DNA of 64,000 bases. Source: an uncultured Acidimicrobiales bacterium (GTDB taxonomy: Bacteria; Actinomycetota; Acidimicrobiia; Acidimicrobiales; Bin134). A program made the position numbers and the translations under genes. Under the pieces are notes generated by a model. The model saw nothing but the letters and a program-made list of their open reading frames with translations, did not search any database and was not told the origin of the DNA. This document shows positions 20,826-30,444 of the stretch, one piece after another. Location: assembly GCA_951813325.1 (NCBI GenBank), contig OX638350.1, positions 2,771,954 to 2,835,953 of the forward strand. Reading direction: 5' to 3'. Position 1 is the stretch's first letter. Each line of letters starts with the position of its first letter.

Positions 20826-21774
20826 TGCGAGTCCTGAAGACCTGAAAGACTCGTTGTTGAGACTCCGAGAGCGCTATTTCAATCTCGAGAGGTGCAGACG
20901 TTGGTATAGCGCTCTAGTATGTAGCGTCCTAGTAAGAAGCGGCCAACTACCGGAGTGGATGGATTGGTACCTTGAGCCTCCTACTGGTGCCAAAATCACG
21001 ATGACTACTGCCGTTAATGAGGTCATCGATACACTCTTCGGAACTCCCACGTCCACTGTCCTACGAACTCTTGAAGGCGGTGCTGTCGAAGCATTGGGAA
21101 TGCCGCCGCGAGTAGTGGTCGACCCTCTTCGTCTGCCAGGGCGTGCAACGGAAATTGACTCACTCTGTGTTGTTGTCAATAGACGCAGGTTTGACATCCC
21201 GATATCTGACCCAGGATGGCTCTGGAACGACGAGAATGTTGAGCCATCTATTGGAAATGTCGGTGGTACTTCTTCGGAGATGAAACACTCCAACGACTAC
21301 GGATCTCAACAAGGCCTCATGTGCTACCTGCCTGCTGATGAACTGTTCGATGCAGGGGCAGAGAACGCAGAAGCTACGCTGAATGCACCTCGTCAACGGT
21401 GCCCGCATTGGGGGATGAGGAACCTTACTCCACGCACACGCGCAGACCAGAGCGTTCCCCCGGCCGCTAAGCCAACAGCATCTTGCGGGCTGTCGATGAA
21501 GCAATGTGCATCCAAAGAAGCAGGGACACCCGGGCCAGGAAGTCCGCGAGTGCTGATCCCCGATAATTTGAGATCTTCTAGGAGATTGCTAGCTCCCGGA
21601 TTCTTAGACCGTGTTCTGGACGAGGCCAACCCACATGGGTCAATCCTCCCAAGCGCTACTGACATGGCGCTCGTCCTCGACTACTTCAATAAGGGTCATG
21701 GTCGAGCACTTGACGCCAACCGGCTAAACGAATTGATCCTTCCGCGGCATTCAGCGGTGCTATTCGAGCCGTAA
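20812..21774 (+). CDS. Unknown protein of the restriction operon
   Basis: A 320-residue protein from the ATG at 20812 (MPIVDASPEDLKDSLLRLRE), overlapping the cytosine methyltransferase by 14 bp. The N-terminal half has a helical RERYFNLERCRRWYSALVCS block. The middle has VNRRRFDIPISDPGWLW, and the C-terminus has LDYFNKGHGRALDANRL. I recognise no domain. Its place between the methylases and the McrB-like gene suggests a target-recognition or regulatory subunit of the nuclease complex. Confidence 0.6.
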
Positions 21775-21792
21775 GAAAGATAGGGAATGCGC

Positions 21793-22935
21793 ATGACAGT
21801 TAACCGCGCTGAGCAGACGGCCATTGCCTTCGACAATTATCTTGGTGCTCGCGGTCTAGTTTACGAGTCTGCGACCAAAGCTGATCTATTGGCAGCCACG
21901 CTCAGTTCCCAATTCGTTCTCTTTGCTGGACCGAGCGGAACAGGGAAGTCGACGGCGGCATCAGCATTGGCAGAGTTCTTTAGCCCCGTCGAGCGTCGCT
22001 CGACAATCACAGTTGAGCGAACTTGGGAATCGCCGCAAGACGTAACCGGCTCATACTCTTCTTTCGCTGGCTATTTCCTTGCGAAACCAGGGCTGGATGA
22101 GCTTGCCAGACTTGTGCACAACCCCAACGCATTGCCGGGGAACCCCTCCGCACTAACGCCTCTCGTGGTCGTGGAAGAAGCAAACCTCTCACCGATTGAG
22201 GGCTACCTCAACCCCGTGGTTCATGGCCTCTCGTCACCTGCGCGAGAAACCATAAGCTGGGCCTTGCATCCAATGCCTTCACCAGTTCCGCGTTCAGGAG
22301 AGGAAGGAGCATCTGCCGACGTTCCTCCGAGTCTTATCTTGGGGCCTTGGCCACGATTTCTTGGAACGATCAACGTGGACCACACTGCGATTGCCCCAGC
22401 ACGGAAGGTGTCGGGGCGAGCATGTGTAGTTCTTCTTGAGCCGCTTGACGACGTGGCAGCAGCAGACGGGATTGATGCCCTGTGGAATGAGGGTACAGCC
22501 GCCCGAGAGGGGGGTCCCGAAGAACTCCTCCACGATCCGCGCACTGCTCTTGCGTTTCTTCGCGGTACCCCCGAGCTCACAGAATTGGCTGACAGCTTGG
22601 ACACTGTGATTCGGCGGTTAGGCGCGGCGATCGGGGCCAACCCAGTAAGCAAGCGTGACGAGCAGCGCTGCCTCCTTTACATGGCATTCTTCAGAGATAT
22701 TGCTCCGTACGTGCCCGGATTCCAACAGGGTGAGGTCCTTATGCAAGCCGCAGAAAATGCCGTTCTTCACTTCGTGCTGCCTGGTCTCACCCCCCAGCAA
22801 TTCTTGGCTGCAGTGGATCACTTCAGAGAGGAAGGACCGCCCAGCCTGCTTCGTAGCCGATGTGCCAGGCTGCTGCCGGAAAAGGCCGACGTATCGCTGG
22901 GGTATGCCGTCGACTTTTGGACTGCGTTGTCCTAG
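21793..22935 (+). CDS. McrB-like AAA+ NTPase subunit of a restriction system
   Basis: A 380-residue AAA+ protein. Walker A (FAGPSGTGKSTAA) is at about residues 44-56. A Walker B-like VVVEEANLSPIEGYL is near 115, and a sensor-1-like FLGTINVDHTA matches the GTxNxxD pattern of McrB-type AAA+ proteins. McrB itself has an N-terminal DNA-binding domain. Here the AAA+ core starts almost at once, so DNA recognition may come from the preceding unknown protein. The ATG at 21793 fits the AGGGA site better than the one at 21787. Its stop overlaps the nuclease GTG by 1 bp. Confidence 0.82.
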   Translation: MTVNRAEQTAIAFDNYLGARGLVYESATKADLLAATLSSQFVLFAGPSGTGKSTAASALAEFFSPVERRSTITVERTWESPQDVTGSYSSFAGYFLAKPGLDELARLVHNPNALPGNPSALTPLVVVEEANLSPIEGYLNPVVHGLSSPARETISWALHPMPSPVPRSGEEGASADVPPSLILGPWPRFLGTINVDHTAIAPARKVSGRACVVLLEPLDDVAAADGIDALWNEGTAAREGGPEELLHDPRTALAFLRGTPELTELADSLDTVIRRLGAAIGANPVSKRDEQRCLLYMAFFRDIAPYVPGFQQGEVLMQAAENAVLHFVLPGLTPQQFLAAVDHFREEGPPSLLRSRCARLLPEKADVSLGYAVDFWTALS

Positions 22936-24359
22936 TGCCTCTGCGTGTCAAGTTTGAGGGCCATGTCAATGTGTCGGTTGACGTCCCTGGTGCACCTCTT
23001 CCGCTGGTCCTTCCTGAGGGGCTAGTCCTTTCCCGTGTCGTGGGAAGTGGATTAAAGGAGGTCTTACTTGAGGCCGACAGCCCCGCGAGTGTCTTTGTTG
23101 GGAGACTAACGATCCCAACACTGGTCCAGGGGCGGATAAGGCTCTGCGCACTTGACATTCCGTTGCCACCACCATGGAGGTGGGGAGACATCCGTTCCAT
23201 GCTAGCTGCTGTCCAAAGGCTTGCCCTTGACTACCCGGCAAGTGTTGGCGGCCTTCACTCAACGCTGGCTCGCTCAGTTTTCTCTAGAAGCAACCTTGTG
23301 TGGGAAGCACTTAACCGGTGTTCAACAGCGGCATCTGCCGCCCTCACACGATGGCCGTCACGGGACCATAGGCGTATGACGGTACATCCTCTTGAGCTTT
23401 CCCGAGGCACCGAAGTAATTGACGCCACTGAACGCATTCTGGGGAGTCAAATCGACCTTCTAAGAGGCAAACTAGGTCGTGTCGCACCAATGGCAACGGT
23501 GCGGCGTGTAGGTAGTGCCATGCCATGGAGAAGCCGATCTCTTGGCGCGGTTGCCGAGCACGTGTGTCACTTGGTTGCTATTGCGGAGGAAAAGGGGAAA
23601 CTTGGTGAGTCCCCCGAGATATTGATTGCTCCAATACGAGCGCTTGCCCATAGGGCACGGCCCGAAATTCCTCTCCAAGATCCACCGCTCTCGTCATGGC
23701 CCCCGGTACTTGCTGAGGCATACGTGGCTGCGCACGCTGTGTTGGGCATGGTGGTGCAAGGAGGCCGGGAAATCGGTTGGACGCCTCTCTCCAATATTTG
23801 GCGTCTATATGAGATCTGGATTGTCGAACGCACTGTCGCCATTCTCAAGCGACTTTTGGGTCCTCCGACTTATACCCCCGACGAGGATCGCGTGAGCGCG
23901 GGCTGGTCTAGAGGAAGCTGGAAACTCGAGCTATACCATCCGTGCAGGTTTGGTAGACAACCTCAAGAGATGGTCGGGCGAACCTGGTGGAGTGTTTCGA
24001 GCGAGTTGATACCTGATGTGGTCCTAGTTGCAAACAGCCGTGACGGGCCGCGATTGGTTATCCTCGACCCAAAGAATAGGGGGGCGCTCTCGAGAGGTGA
24101 ACTTGCTCAAGAGGCCTCAAAGTACCTGTGGGGAATCCGCCGAGACGACAATTCAACTTTTGGTACCACGGCAGTAGTCTTAGTGTCGCCCTATGGGGGA
24201 GACAGGCCATATGACCCTGATTCTGCTATGCAGTGGTCAATTCACGGTCACCCGAATGCTCCTCAAGGGGTTGCACCGGGCCAATTGGGCACAGATATAG
24301 ACTCTGACTTCTTCAGGTCTCTACTCGTTGACTACCTCAAGATTCCGATAGACCGGTAA
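22935..24359 (+). CDS. McrC/DUF2357-like PD-(D/E)XK nuclease subunit
   Basis: A 474-residue protein from a GTG sharing one base with the McrB-like stop. NIWRLYEIWIVERTVAILKR in the middle is the helix typical of McrC and DUF2357 nucleases. Further on, ELIPDVVLV followed after a short turn by LVILDPKNR gives the PD...DxK catalytic pattern. It should be the DNA-cutting partner of the AAA+ subunit. Two methylases plus a McrB-like motor and a separate nuclease resembles the LlaJI type of system. The C-terminal half is the conserved part. Confidence 0.75.
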   Translation: MPLRVKFEGHVNVSVDVPGAPLPLVLPEGLVLSRVVGSGLKEVLLEADSPASVFVGRLTIPTLVQGRIRLCALDIPLPPPWRWGDIRSMLAAVQRLALDYPASVGGLHSTLARSVFSRSNLVWEALNRCSTAASAALTRWPSRDHRRMTVHPLELSRGTEVIDATERILGSQIDLLRGKLGRVAPMATVRRVGSAMPWRSRSLGAVAEHVCHLVAIAEEKGKLGESPEILIAPIRALAHRARPEIPLQDPPLSSWPPVLAEAYVAAHAVLGMVVQGGREIGWTPLSNIWRLYEIWIVERTVAILKRLLGPPTYTPDEDRVSAGWSRGSWKLELYHPCRFGRQPQEMVGRTWWSVSSELIPDVVLVANSRDGPRLVILDPKNRGALSRGELAQEASKYLWGIRRDDNSTFGTTAVVLVSPYGGDRPYDPDSAMQWSIHGHPNAPQGVAPGQLGTDIDSDFFRSLLVDYLKIPIDR

Positions 24360-24360
24360 T

Positions 24361-24473
24361 GAACCTCCCCGGATTTCACGCAGGGTTTGGTCTGCCTCGG
24401 GTATCGCGCAGCCGACGCAGTTGAATCACGTTCCCACTCTCCACTGAATCCCGGGGTGTTTGTTTGGTGTGGC
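24361..24473. repeat. Short dispersed repeat and intergenic gap
   Basis: GAACCTCCCCGGATTTCACG at 24361-24380, continuing CAGGGTTTGGT, closely resembles 37739-37770. A looser relative (AACGCAGGCTTTGGTG) lies near 27021. Copies flank accessory genes, so it may be a mobile-element end or small repeat. No gene is seen here. Confidence 0.4.
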
Positions 24474-26876
24474 TTAGGCAGCAATCCCGTGGCGGCGCCG
24501 CTCAATTTCGACGATCTGTTCCTCCTGGGTTGATTGGGAGGTGGTTGCCGCAGATTTGTCGATGGCAGCGTGGGTGGCGTCCTTCATGGCGCTGGGCCGG
24601 ATGTAGCGAGCGAAGAGGGCCGACTTGCGAGCGAGGATGGCAAGCATGTGCTCGTCGACGCTGTTCTCGGTGAGCAGTCGGTGTACTTCTACGGGTCGGA
24701 TCTGCCCCATGCGGTGGCTTCTGGCGATGGCCTGTTCCTCGGTGGAGGGCTTCCACTGGGGTTCGGCGATGATGACGACAGAAGCGGCCTGGATGTTGAG
24801 TCCGATGCCTCCGGCTTCGATCTGGCTGACGAGGACTGCCGGTTCGTGTCGATTTGAGAACTCGTCCACGAGTTCTTGGCGGCGTGGTCCTGTCACGCTG
24901 CCAGTCAGGGGGCCCATGGCGAGTGGCCCGAGAGCAGCGTGCACCCGGTCGAGCACGTCGCGGAAGTACGAGTACACAATTACCTTGCGATCGTTGTCTG
25001 TAGCTTCTTCGACGATCTCTAGCAGTCGGGTCAGTTTGGGCGAATCGGCAGGGTTTTCGGTGAGGAACGCGGCTCGGCGCATTTCCATGAAGTTCCCCGA
25101 GGCAACGGCTCTTCGGTACCTGTCTGCGGCCGCGCCGTCGAGCGGCAACCAGTCTGCTGTCTCGATCTTTTCGGGGAGCTCATCGAGTACGTCGGTCTGG
25201 TTGCGCCGCAGGTACACGGGCGCGGCCGCTCTCTGGAAGGCGTCGGCGCTGTTGGGTCCCCCGATGGTGGGGAGCCTCGTGGCGATGTTGGGCTGGACGT
25301 GGTTGACGAGTGTCCGGAACTCTTCCAGGCGGTTCTCCAGCGGTGTGCCGCTCATCAACAGCGCGTGTTGCGAGCGCTCGAGGCAGGCGCGTACCGCGCT
25401 GGTGCGGAGCGCTTCGGGGTTCTTGACGTAGTGGGCCTCGTCGACGACGACGGCGGCAATGTCGATATTGGGAATGTCGAGCAGGCGGAGGGTGTCGAAG
25501 GTCGTTATCGCCACGCCGCCGCCTCGTATCCAGATTCGGAGGAGGCTGTCCCGTTGATGGCCGTGGAGCCGCACCGGGGTCGGCAGCTGCGAGTGTCGCC
25601 GGATCTCGTTCTCCCAGTTCGCCAACACGCTGGCAGGGCAGACGACAAGGAAGTGGGTCGCACCGCGAGACCGGAGATGGCACAGCACCGCCAGAGCTTC
25701 GATGGTCTTGCCGAGGCCCATCTCGTCGCCGAGGATGGTCCGCTTTTAGACCAGAGCGAATTTCGCTCCGAAGTCTTGGTAGCCGCGGAGGGAGGCGCCG
25801 AGCAGCGTCACGTCAAGGTCGAACGACTCGATTCGTTCTGCGATTTTCGCTGGTAGAAAGTGCCGATCGCCGAGGCGGTCCGGCCTAGTCGGACCGCCGT
25901 TGCGCGCAGCGATCTCTGCTCGGCGGCGTCTTTGCCGACCCTGGCCGGTCTTGAGGCCTTCAATCCCGGCGAGCGACTCGCGGCGAGAGTGACCCCTATG
26001 AGTCTCCCTTCGGCCGGGCCCGGCCTCCAGGTCTTCAATCTCGGCAAGCAACCCGTTGTAGGTCGCGGCTTGCGTAGCGTATTCGTCCCAGATCGCCGCC
26101 CGGCCGCTGCGGGACCTGGCCTGGCGACGCCTGATGTCGGCGATCTCTGACTCGAGCGCCGCCGTTTCTGGCTCGTCTAAGAACTCGACCATCCGTTCGA
26201 GCGCTGCTCTTGAGCGTTCCTTGCGCCGCGGCCTTGCGAACACTCGCCTGAATCTGCTGGCCGCGATGCTGGCGTCGGCGAAGTCTGCGTCGATGCGGAG
26301 CTTGGTCGCTTCGAGTCCGGGCCTCAGCGGCCTGACGCTTCGGCGTGCTTCGTCGAGAGCGCGAAGAGCGTTCAGCAGTTTGGTCTGCTCTTTGGGCTGG
26401 CTTCCGATGTCGAAGCGGACCCTCAGCCCCCTGCGAGCATCGTTCTCGAGCCGTTTGGCGGCAGTGCGGATTCGCGCAGAGCTCTTCGACCCGACGCCTC
26501 TGATCGATTCGAGGCGGGACGCGCTCGTCGCGATGACTGCACCCACGGTTCGAATGCCGGCGGCTTCGATAGCGCCGTAGCGGATCTGGCCCTCAGAGAA
26601 TCGCTTGAGTTCCCGGAGGGGTGTCGCTGCTAGTTGCGCGCGGACGGCGCGATCTTGCTCGGCTCGAAAGGCGGCCCGGGCTTTATTGATACAGGAGCGA
26701 GGAATAATGAGCACCGCCGCGATGTCGTCCCGCAATCGTTTGAGGTGCCCAATCACTCGCGAGGGAGGCTCAGGAGACGGTCTCGCTGTCGGAGGCGTGG
26801 TGCTAGGAGGTTGCTCGGAGCTCACGGGAGGGTCCTGGAGCTGTAGCTGGCCCGGCCGCACCGGGAGCAACTGCAA
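24474..26876 (-). pseudogene. SNF2-family helicase gene interrupted by one in-frame TAA
   Basis: Two frames in the same phase, 25746-26876 and 24474-25745, form one protein of about 800 codons broken only by a TAA at 25746-25748. Across the stop the product reads GYQDFGAKFALV, stop, KRTILGDEMGLGKT, so the stop falls just before Walker A. The N-terminal part has helix-hairpin-helix-like stretches (AAGIRTVGAVIATSA, RGVGSKSSARI). The C-terminal part has DEAH-box VVVDEAHYVKN, MSGTPLENR and AIARSHRMGQIRPV. A single base change (for example CAA to TAA) explains it. Either the gene is newly dead, or it yields two fragments. The 5' start (TTG 26876) is uncertain. Confidence 0.85.
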
Positions 26877-27088
26877 GCCAGGCGGCTCGTCAACACCCCG
26901 GTCTGCTCACCTGTGCAACCACCCTCAAAGAACAAGACCGCTAAGAATAATTGCAGGATGGACTGGCACCGCACCTTGAAGACCCAGCCCGTCTTCGCTC
27001 AGCAACCATTTTCACCGTTTAACGCAGGCTTTGGTGCACTCCCGGTTTCTCTCGGTCGGGTCGGCTGAAAAGTATCTGTTGCAGCTCA

Positions 27089-27463
27089 TCACACCACTTC
27101 AACAGCAATCACCACAACCGCAAACCACACCACCACCACCGTGCCAATGAGGGACTGAATTCCCAGAGCCCACCACCGACCATGCCTAGCTCTCTCACAT
27201 GCGCGCCACCACTCGGTTGCGAACGCATATAGAACACCTGCGACACCCATCACGATTAGGAGGCTGTTGGGAGCGTCGATCGGAATGGGATCGTCCCAGC
27301 TTGCGGTAGTTGTAAACGAGCTCACAAACCGCAGCAGACTCCCAGCGGACAACAGTGCACCACCAAATGCGAAGGCCCCACACAGCAACACTCGCAACGG
27401 CGACCAGCCAAGGACTCGTTCAAGGATCGCCCTTTTCCGGCCATTTATCGCCTCATTCCCCAA
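27089..27463 (-). CDS. Small hypothetical membrane protein
   Basis: A 124-residue protein with three hydrophobic segments (LRVLLCGAFAFGGALLSAG, SLLIVMGVAGVLYAFAT and LIGTVVVVWFAVVVIAVEVV) and a basic N-terminus. No family was recognised. It stands alone between the broken helicase and the IS element. Confidence 0.5.
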   Translation of the reverse strand: MGNEAINGRKRAILERVLGWSPLRVLLCGAFAFGGALLSAGSLLRFVSSFTTTASWDDPIPIDAPNSLLIVMGVAGVLYAFATEWWRACERARHGRWWALGIQSLIGTVVVVWFAVVVIAVEVV

Positions 27464-27566
27464 CAGGGCTCACCCCACCTAAACGGCCGATTCGGATAGC
27501 ACGTGTGGTTACCACCGCTCTACGAAGACATCCGAAGTGACCGGACCCCGTTTTTTGGTCTGTTGG

Positions 27567-28562
27567 TTATGAGAGTTTGTTCGGGTTGTTTTTCGCCCAT
27601 TGGTCTGCGTATTCGGCTGGTGTGAGCATGCCGAGCGCGGAGTGGGGGCGGTAGTAATTGTAGTCGTCTCGCCAGTCGGCGACAAGTACTTGGGCCTCCA
27701 GGAGGCTGTCGAATTGCTCGATGGCCAGCAGCTCGTCGCGCATTCGGCTGCCGTAGGACTCGACCCACGGGTTCTGCCAGGGCGACCCGGGCTCGATGTA
27801 GCTGGTCTTTGTGCTGGTGAGGCGGCACCAGTCCCGCAGCGCGTTCGCGGTGAGCTCGGGCCCGTTGTCGCACCGGAGGAACTCCGGGCCCCGGCCCCTG
27901 GCGGAGGCGGCCTTGTCCAAGCAGGCCACCGTGGTGTCGGCGTCGATGCTGTGGTCGACGACGTCGGCGAGCGACTCGCGGGTGAACTCGTCTAGGACGT
28001 GCAGGATCTTGATCTTGCGGCCTGCGGCGGTGACGTCGAACTGGAAGTCCAGCGCCCACACGTGGTCGGGGCGCTCGGCTTTGAGCAGGCCGGCGTCGGA
28101 GTCGCCCGTGCGCTGGCGCTTGCGCTTTTTGGGCGGGACCCGCAGGCCCTCCTCGCGCCAGATGCGCTGGATTTTCTTGCGGTTCACCGCCCACCCCCGC
28201 CGCTGCAAGACTGCGTGCGCCCGCCGGTATCCCCATCGGGAGTGGTTCCCCGCGAAGCTGCGCAGCTCGGCCCGCAGAGCCCGGTCAGGGTCCGCCGCAG
28301 CCGGCTCGTAGCGCTGCGTGGAGCGGTGCTGTCCGACGATCTGACAAGCCCGCCGCTGCGACACCCCGAGCCGCTCCTGGAGCAGCTCGACGGCTCTGCG
28401 CCGCTGCGGCGGGCCTACCATTTTGCCCGGCTGATCTCCCGCAAAGCGTCGATCTCCAGATCCTTGTCGGCTGTGATCCGCTTCAGCCGCGCGTTCTCGG
28501 CCTCCAGCGACTTGAGCCGCTTCACGCCGTCGGCCTTCAAACCGCCGTACTGGTTGCGCCAC
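27567..28562 (-). CDS. IS3-family transposase OrfB (DDE integrase)
   Basis: This frame carries the rve-type catalytic core. The Asp residues are in HVWALDFQFD and LRCDNGPELT, and the Glu in NPWVESYGSRMRDE. An HTH_21-like GVSQRRACQIVGQHRSTQRY lies upstream. The N-terminus before MVGPPQRRRAVELL is probably reached by -1 frameshifting from orfA, since the frames overlap around 28415-28440. The catalytic core is uninterrupted, so the element may still be active. Confidence 0.9.
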   Translation of the reverse strand: MAQPVRRFEGRRREAAQVAGGRERAAEADHSRQGSGDRRFAGDQPGKMVGPPQRRRAVELLQERLGVSQRRACQIVGQHRSTQRYEPAAADPDRALRAELRSFAGNHSRWGYRRAHAVLQRRGWAVNRKKIQRIWREEGLRVPPKKRKRQRTGDSDAGLLKAERPDHVWALDFQFDVTAAGRKIKILHVLDEFTRESLADVVDHSIDADTTVACLDKAASARGRGPEFLRCDNGPELTANALRDWCRLTSTKTSYIEPGSPWQNPWVESYGSRMRDELLAIEQFDSLLEAQVLVADWRDDYNYYRPHSALGMLTPAEYADQWAKNNPNKLS

Positions 28563-28696
28563 CGATGAAACGTGGCCTCCGACACCTCCAGGTGCCGGGC
28601 CACATCCGCCAACGACGCGCCCTCGGCCAACAGCCGGTCAGCCTCCCGGAGCTTGCGCACAATCTGCTCGGGCGTGTGCCTCCTCCGACCAGCCAT
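28415..28696 (-). CDS. IS3-family transposase OrfA
   Basis: A 93-residue HTH_Tnp_1 protein from the ATG at 28696 (MAGRRRHTPEQIVRKLREAD). The helix-turn-helix is in LADVARHLEVSEATFHRWR and a leucine-zipper-like helix follows (SLEAENARLKRITADKD). It overlaps the orfB frame, as usual in the family. Confidence 0.9.
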   Translation of the reverse strand: MAGRRRHTPEQIVRKLREADRLLAEGASLADVARHLEVSEATFHRWRNQYGGLKADGVKRLKSLEAENARLKRITADKDLEIDALREISRAKW

Positions 28697-28806
28697 ACTC
28701 GTGATCCTCCTCCATCCAGCAATACCGGACAACGGACCCTCACAACAGGTGGACCAACCACAGGGGGTCACGCCAGACGATTCTTCGGTCTTCTGTGGCG
28801 TCCCAT

Positions 28807-29100
28807 TCAGCGATGGACTGGACGCCCTCCCACGAAGGTCACCGCTGTTTCGGTCTCGAAGATGAAGGCGAGGCGGCGGTCCACGCGGAAGAGCTCTTCA
28901 GGCACCCTTGAGAAGCCACGCGTCTGCAGCCATTGCGTCTTCATGAATTCGAGAGCAAGCTGCTGCACGCCCCTGATGACTGTAGAGGCCCTCATCGGCA
29001 AGCGATCAAGGGTGGTGGGCACGCCGCGAGAATCCGCGGCATCGACTACCTCACCACAATAGATATCAACGAATTCGGCTGGGCTACTCCCCGCCCGTCA
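28807..29100 (-). pseudogene. Unidentified gene remnant beside the IS
   Basis: The minus-strand frame is open from about 29100 to a stop at 28807. Its translation looks coding (EFVDIYCGEVVDAADSRGVP, then ALEFMKTQWLQTRGF and FIFETETAVTFVG) but lacks a convincing start. It sits 37 bp from the IS right end and is probably the 3' part of a gene cut by rearrangement. Family unknown. Confidence 0.35.
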
Positions 29101-29146
29101 TCGGTGTCGCCCTCCAAGACCCCGAAGCCATCTTCCCCGTCCCCGG

Positions 29147-29314
29147 CACGGCGAGTACTTCAACCCGGAAGAGATATTCGACTTCGACGCGACGCCCGAA
29201 GAGCTCACCGAAGGGCTGTTCGTGCAGCAGGAGCGCCAAAAAACACTATCTGAGCAGCCAAAATGGTCTGTCCGACTCATGAATATCTGTGCGGGAGCCG
29301 TCCGTGGGTATTGA
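29147..29314 (+). pseudogene. Unidentified coding-like remnant
   Basis: An open stretch translating as HGEYFNPEEIFDFDATPEEL and on to a TGA at 29312. A matching coding-like stretch just upstream in another frame (PVIGVALQDPEAIFPVPGT) suggests a one-base frameshift near 29147. No start codon or family was recognised. Confidence 0.3.
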
Positions 29315-29373
29315 TTCGCAGGGAAGCACCGCTAATCTAATGTCAACGGTGCGGCTCACAGACTGGAGATGAC

Positions 29374-29517
29374 ATGGGCGAAAAGCGCGAGGTTTTCGGG
29401 CAACGGCATGTGAGGGACAGGAGCAGGACCAGCAACGAATCGCGCCAAAGACGGGCTGATGCCCACAACGCCAGATCACAGAGCCAAGGCGGTGCTCAGA
29501 GGCGCACTCAGCAATAG
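29374..29517 (+). CDS. 47-residue basic small protein coupled to DUF6338 gene
   Basis: ATG at 29374 after CTGGAGATGAC, ending in a TAG directly joined to the GTG of the next gene (TAGGTG). The product (MGEKREVFGQRHVRDRSRTS and on) is rich in Arg, Gln and Ser with no hydrophobic part. Back-to-back coupling argues it is real and made with the membrane protein. Confidence 0.5.
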   Translation: MGEKREVFGQRHVRDRSRTSNESRQRRADAHNARSQSQGGAQRRTQQ

Positions 29518-30207
29518 GTGACCGGCGCATTCACAGGAGTGCTGGCCCTGGGACTGGTCCTAGTCCCAGGCTTCAGCTACAGGATTGGTAGGGAATCCGG
29601 CAGGCAATCCGGCCTTGCCGCCAAGAGGCCTCTGGGATTCAGAGAGACAGCGTTGCTGATCGTCCCGGGTTTCGTAGCGACATTTGCCGGACTCTGCGTA
29701 TTTGCCTTCATAAGAGCAGCCAGTCCCTCGCACACTCCTGACATAGGACTGATCGCAGACGATCCCGGCCAGTACCTGAGCGACCACCTGTCCTACGTGT
29801 TCTGGTGGTGTGCAGTGGTTTTGGGGATATCCAGTGGTCTGGCCCTTCTCGGAGGAAGGGCTGTAGCCGGCTGGCTGGACAGACATGGACGCACACAGCG
29901 CTCCTCGTGGAGCGACTGGTTGGAGCACCCAGAAGGCGACACAGTTGTTTACTGCCACCTCACTGACGGATCGGTGGTCGCCGGTATCCTGCTCAGCTTC
30001 AACGAGGACTATGAGGAGACTGAGGAACGAGACCTGTGCCTCCTCGATCCTTGGTATTGGCCTTCGGAGGACTCGGATGAACGAGGCGAACGCTACGAAT
30101 GGTACGACGACATAGCAATCATCAGCGCGTCCCGCATCCAGTTCCTGAGAACGTCATCAGTCCCAGAAGATGAGGGGGACGTTGAAGACGAGGATGGTAC
30201 AGACTGA
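29518..30207 (+). CDS. DUF6338-like membrane protein
   Basis: A 229-residue protein. Hydrophobic segments are at residues about 5-20, 45-68 and 92-112 (VFWWCAVVLGISSGLALLGG). A C-terminal cytosolic part contains VYCHLTDGSVVAGILLSFNE, ERDLCLLDPWY and DDIAIISASRIQFL. This membrane plus Sm-like/beta-barrel tail arrangement resembles DUF6338 proteins. Function is unknown. The acidic tail (EDEGDVEDEDG) is unusual. Confidence 0.6.
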   Translation: MTGAFTGVLALGLVLVPGFSYRIGRESGRQSGLAAKRPLGFRETALLIVPGFVATFAGLCVFAFIRAASPSHTPDIGLIADDPGQYLSDHLSYVFWWCAVVLGISSGLALLGGRAVAGWLDRHGRTQRSSWSDWLEHPEGDTVVYCHLTDGSVVAGILLSFNEDYEETEERDLCLLDPWYWPSEDSDERGERYEWYDDIAIISASRIQFLRTSSVPEDEGDVEDEDGTD

Positions 30208-30218
30208 ATTGCACATGT

Positions 30219-30263
30219 CTGCCTGCCCGCACACCTACGCTTGGCGCGTAGAGGTGCGGGGCG
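30219..30263. terminator. Possible hairpin after the DUF6338 gene
   Basis: CCCGCACACCTACGC and the later GCGTAGAGGTGCGGG can pair as a long stem with a small bulge about 20 bp after the DUF6338 stop. There is no T-run, so termination is uncertain. Confidence 0.4.
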
Positions 30264-30444
30264 CGACAAGCATTCTGTGGTCTGGACAGGCGCTGAGAAC
30301 AGGTACCCGAGTTGCGATTACGACACGCCACTATCGGGTATAAGCCCCGGAAAATTGGCCCTGACACGCCCGCTCTGAGGAAAGCCCTCAGTGGGAATCG
30401 GGGTGTCGGCAGGTAGAAATGCCGTCAGGTAGAAGGGTTCGTTG

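Larger units (their letters stand above)
27538..28770 (-). mobile_element. IS3-family insertion sequence
   Basis: The 1,233-bp element carries the orfA/orfB pair and imperfect terminal inverted repeats. The left end TGACCGGACCCCGTTTTTTG and the inverted right end TGACCCCCTGTGGTTGGTCC share TGACC and a GGTC core. Clear target-site duplications are not visible. A solo end-like remnant of a related element lies at 36767-36830. Confidence 0.85.
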
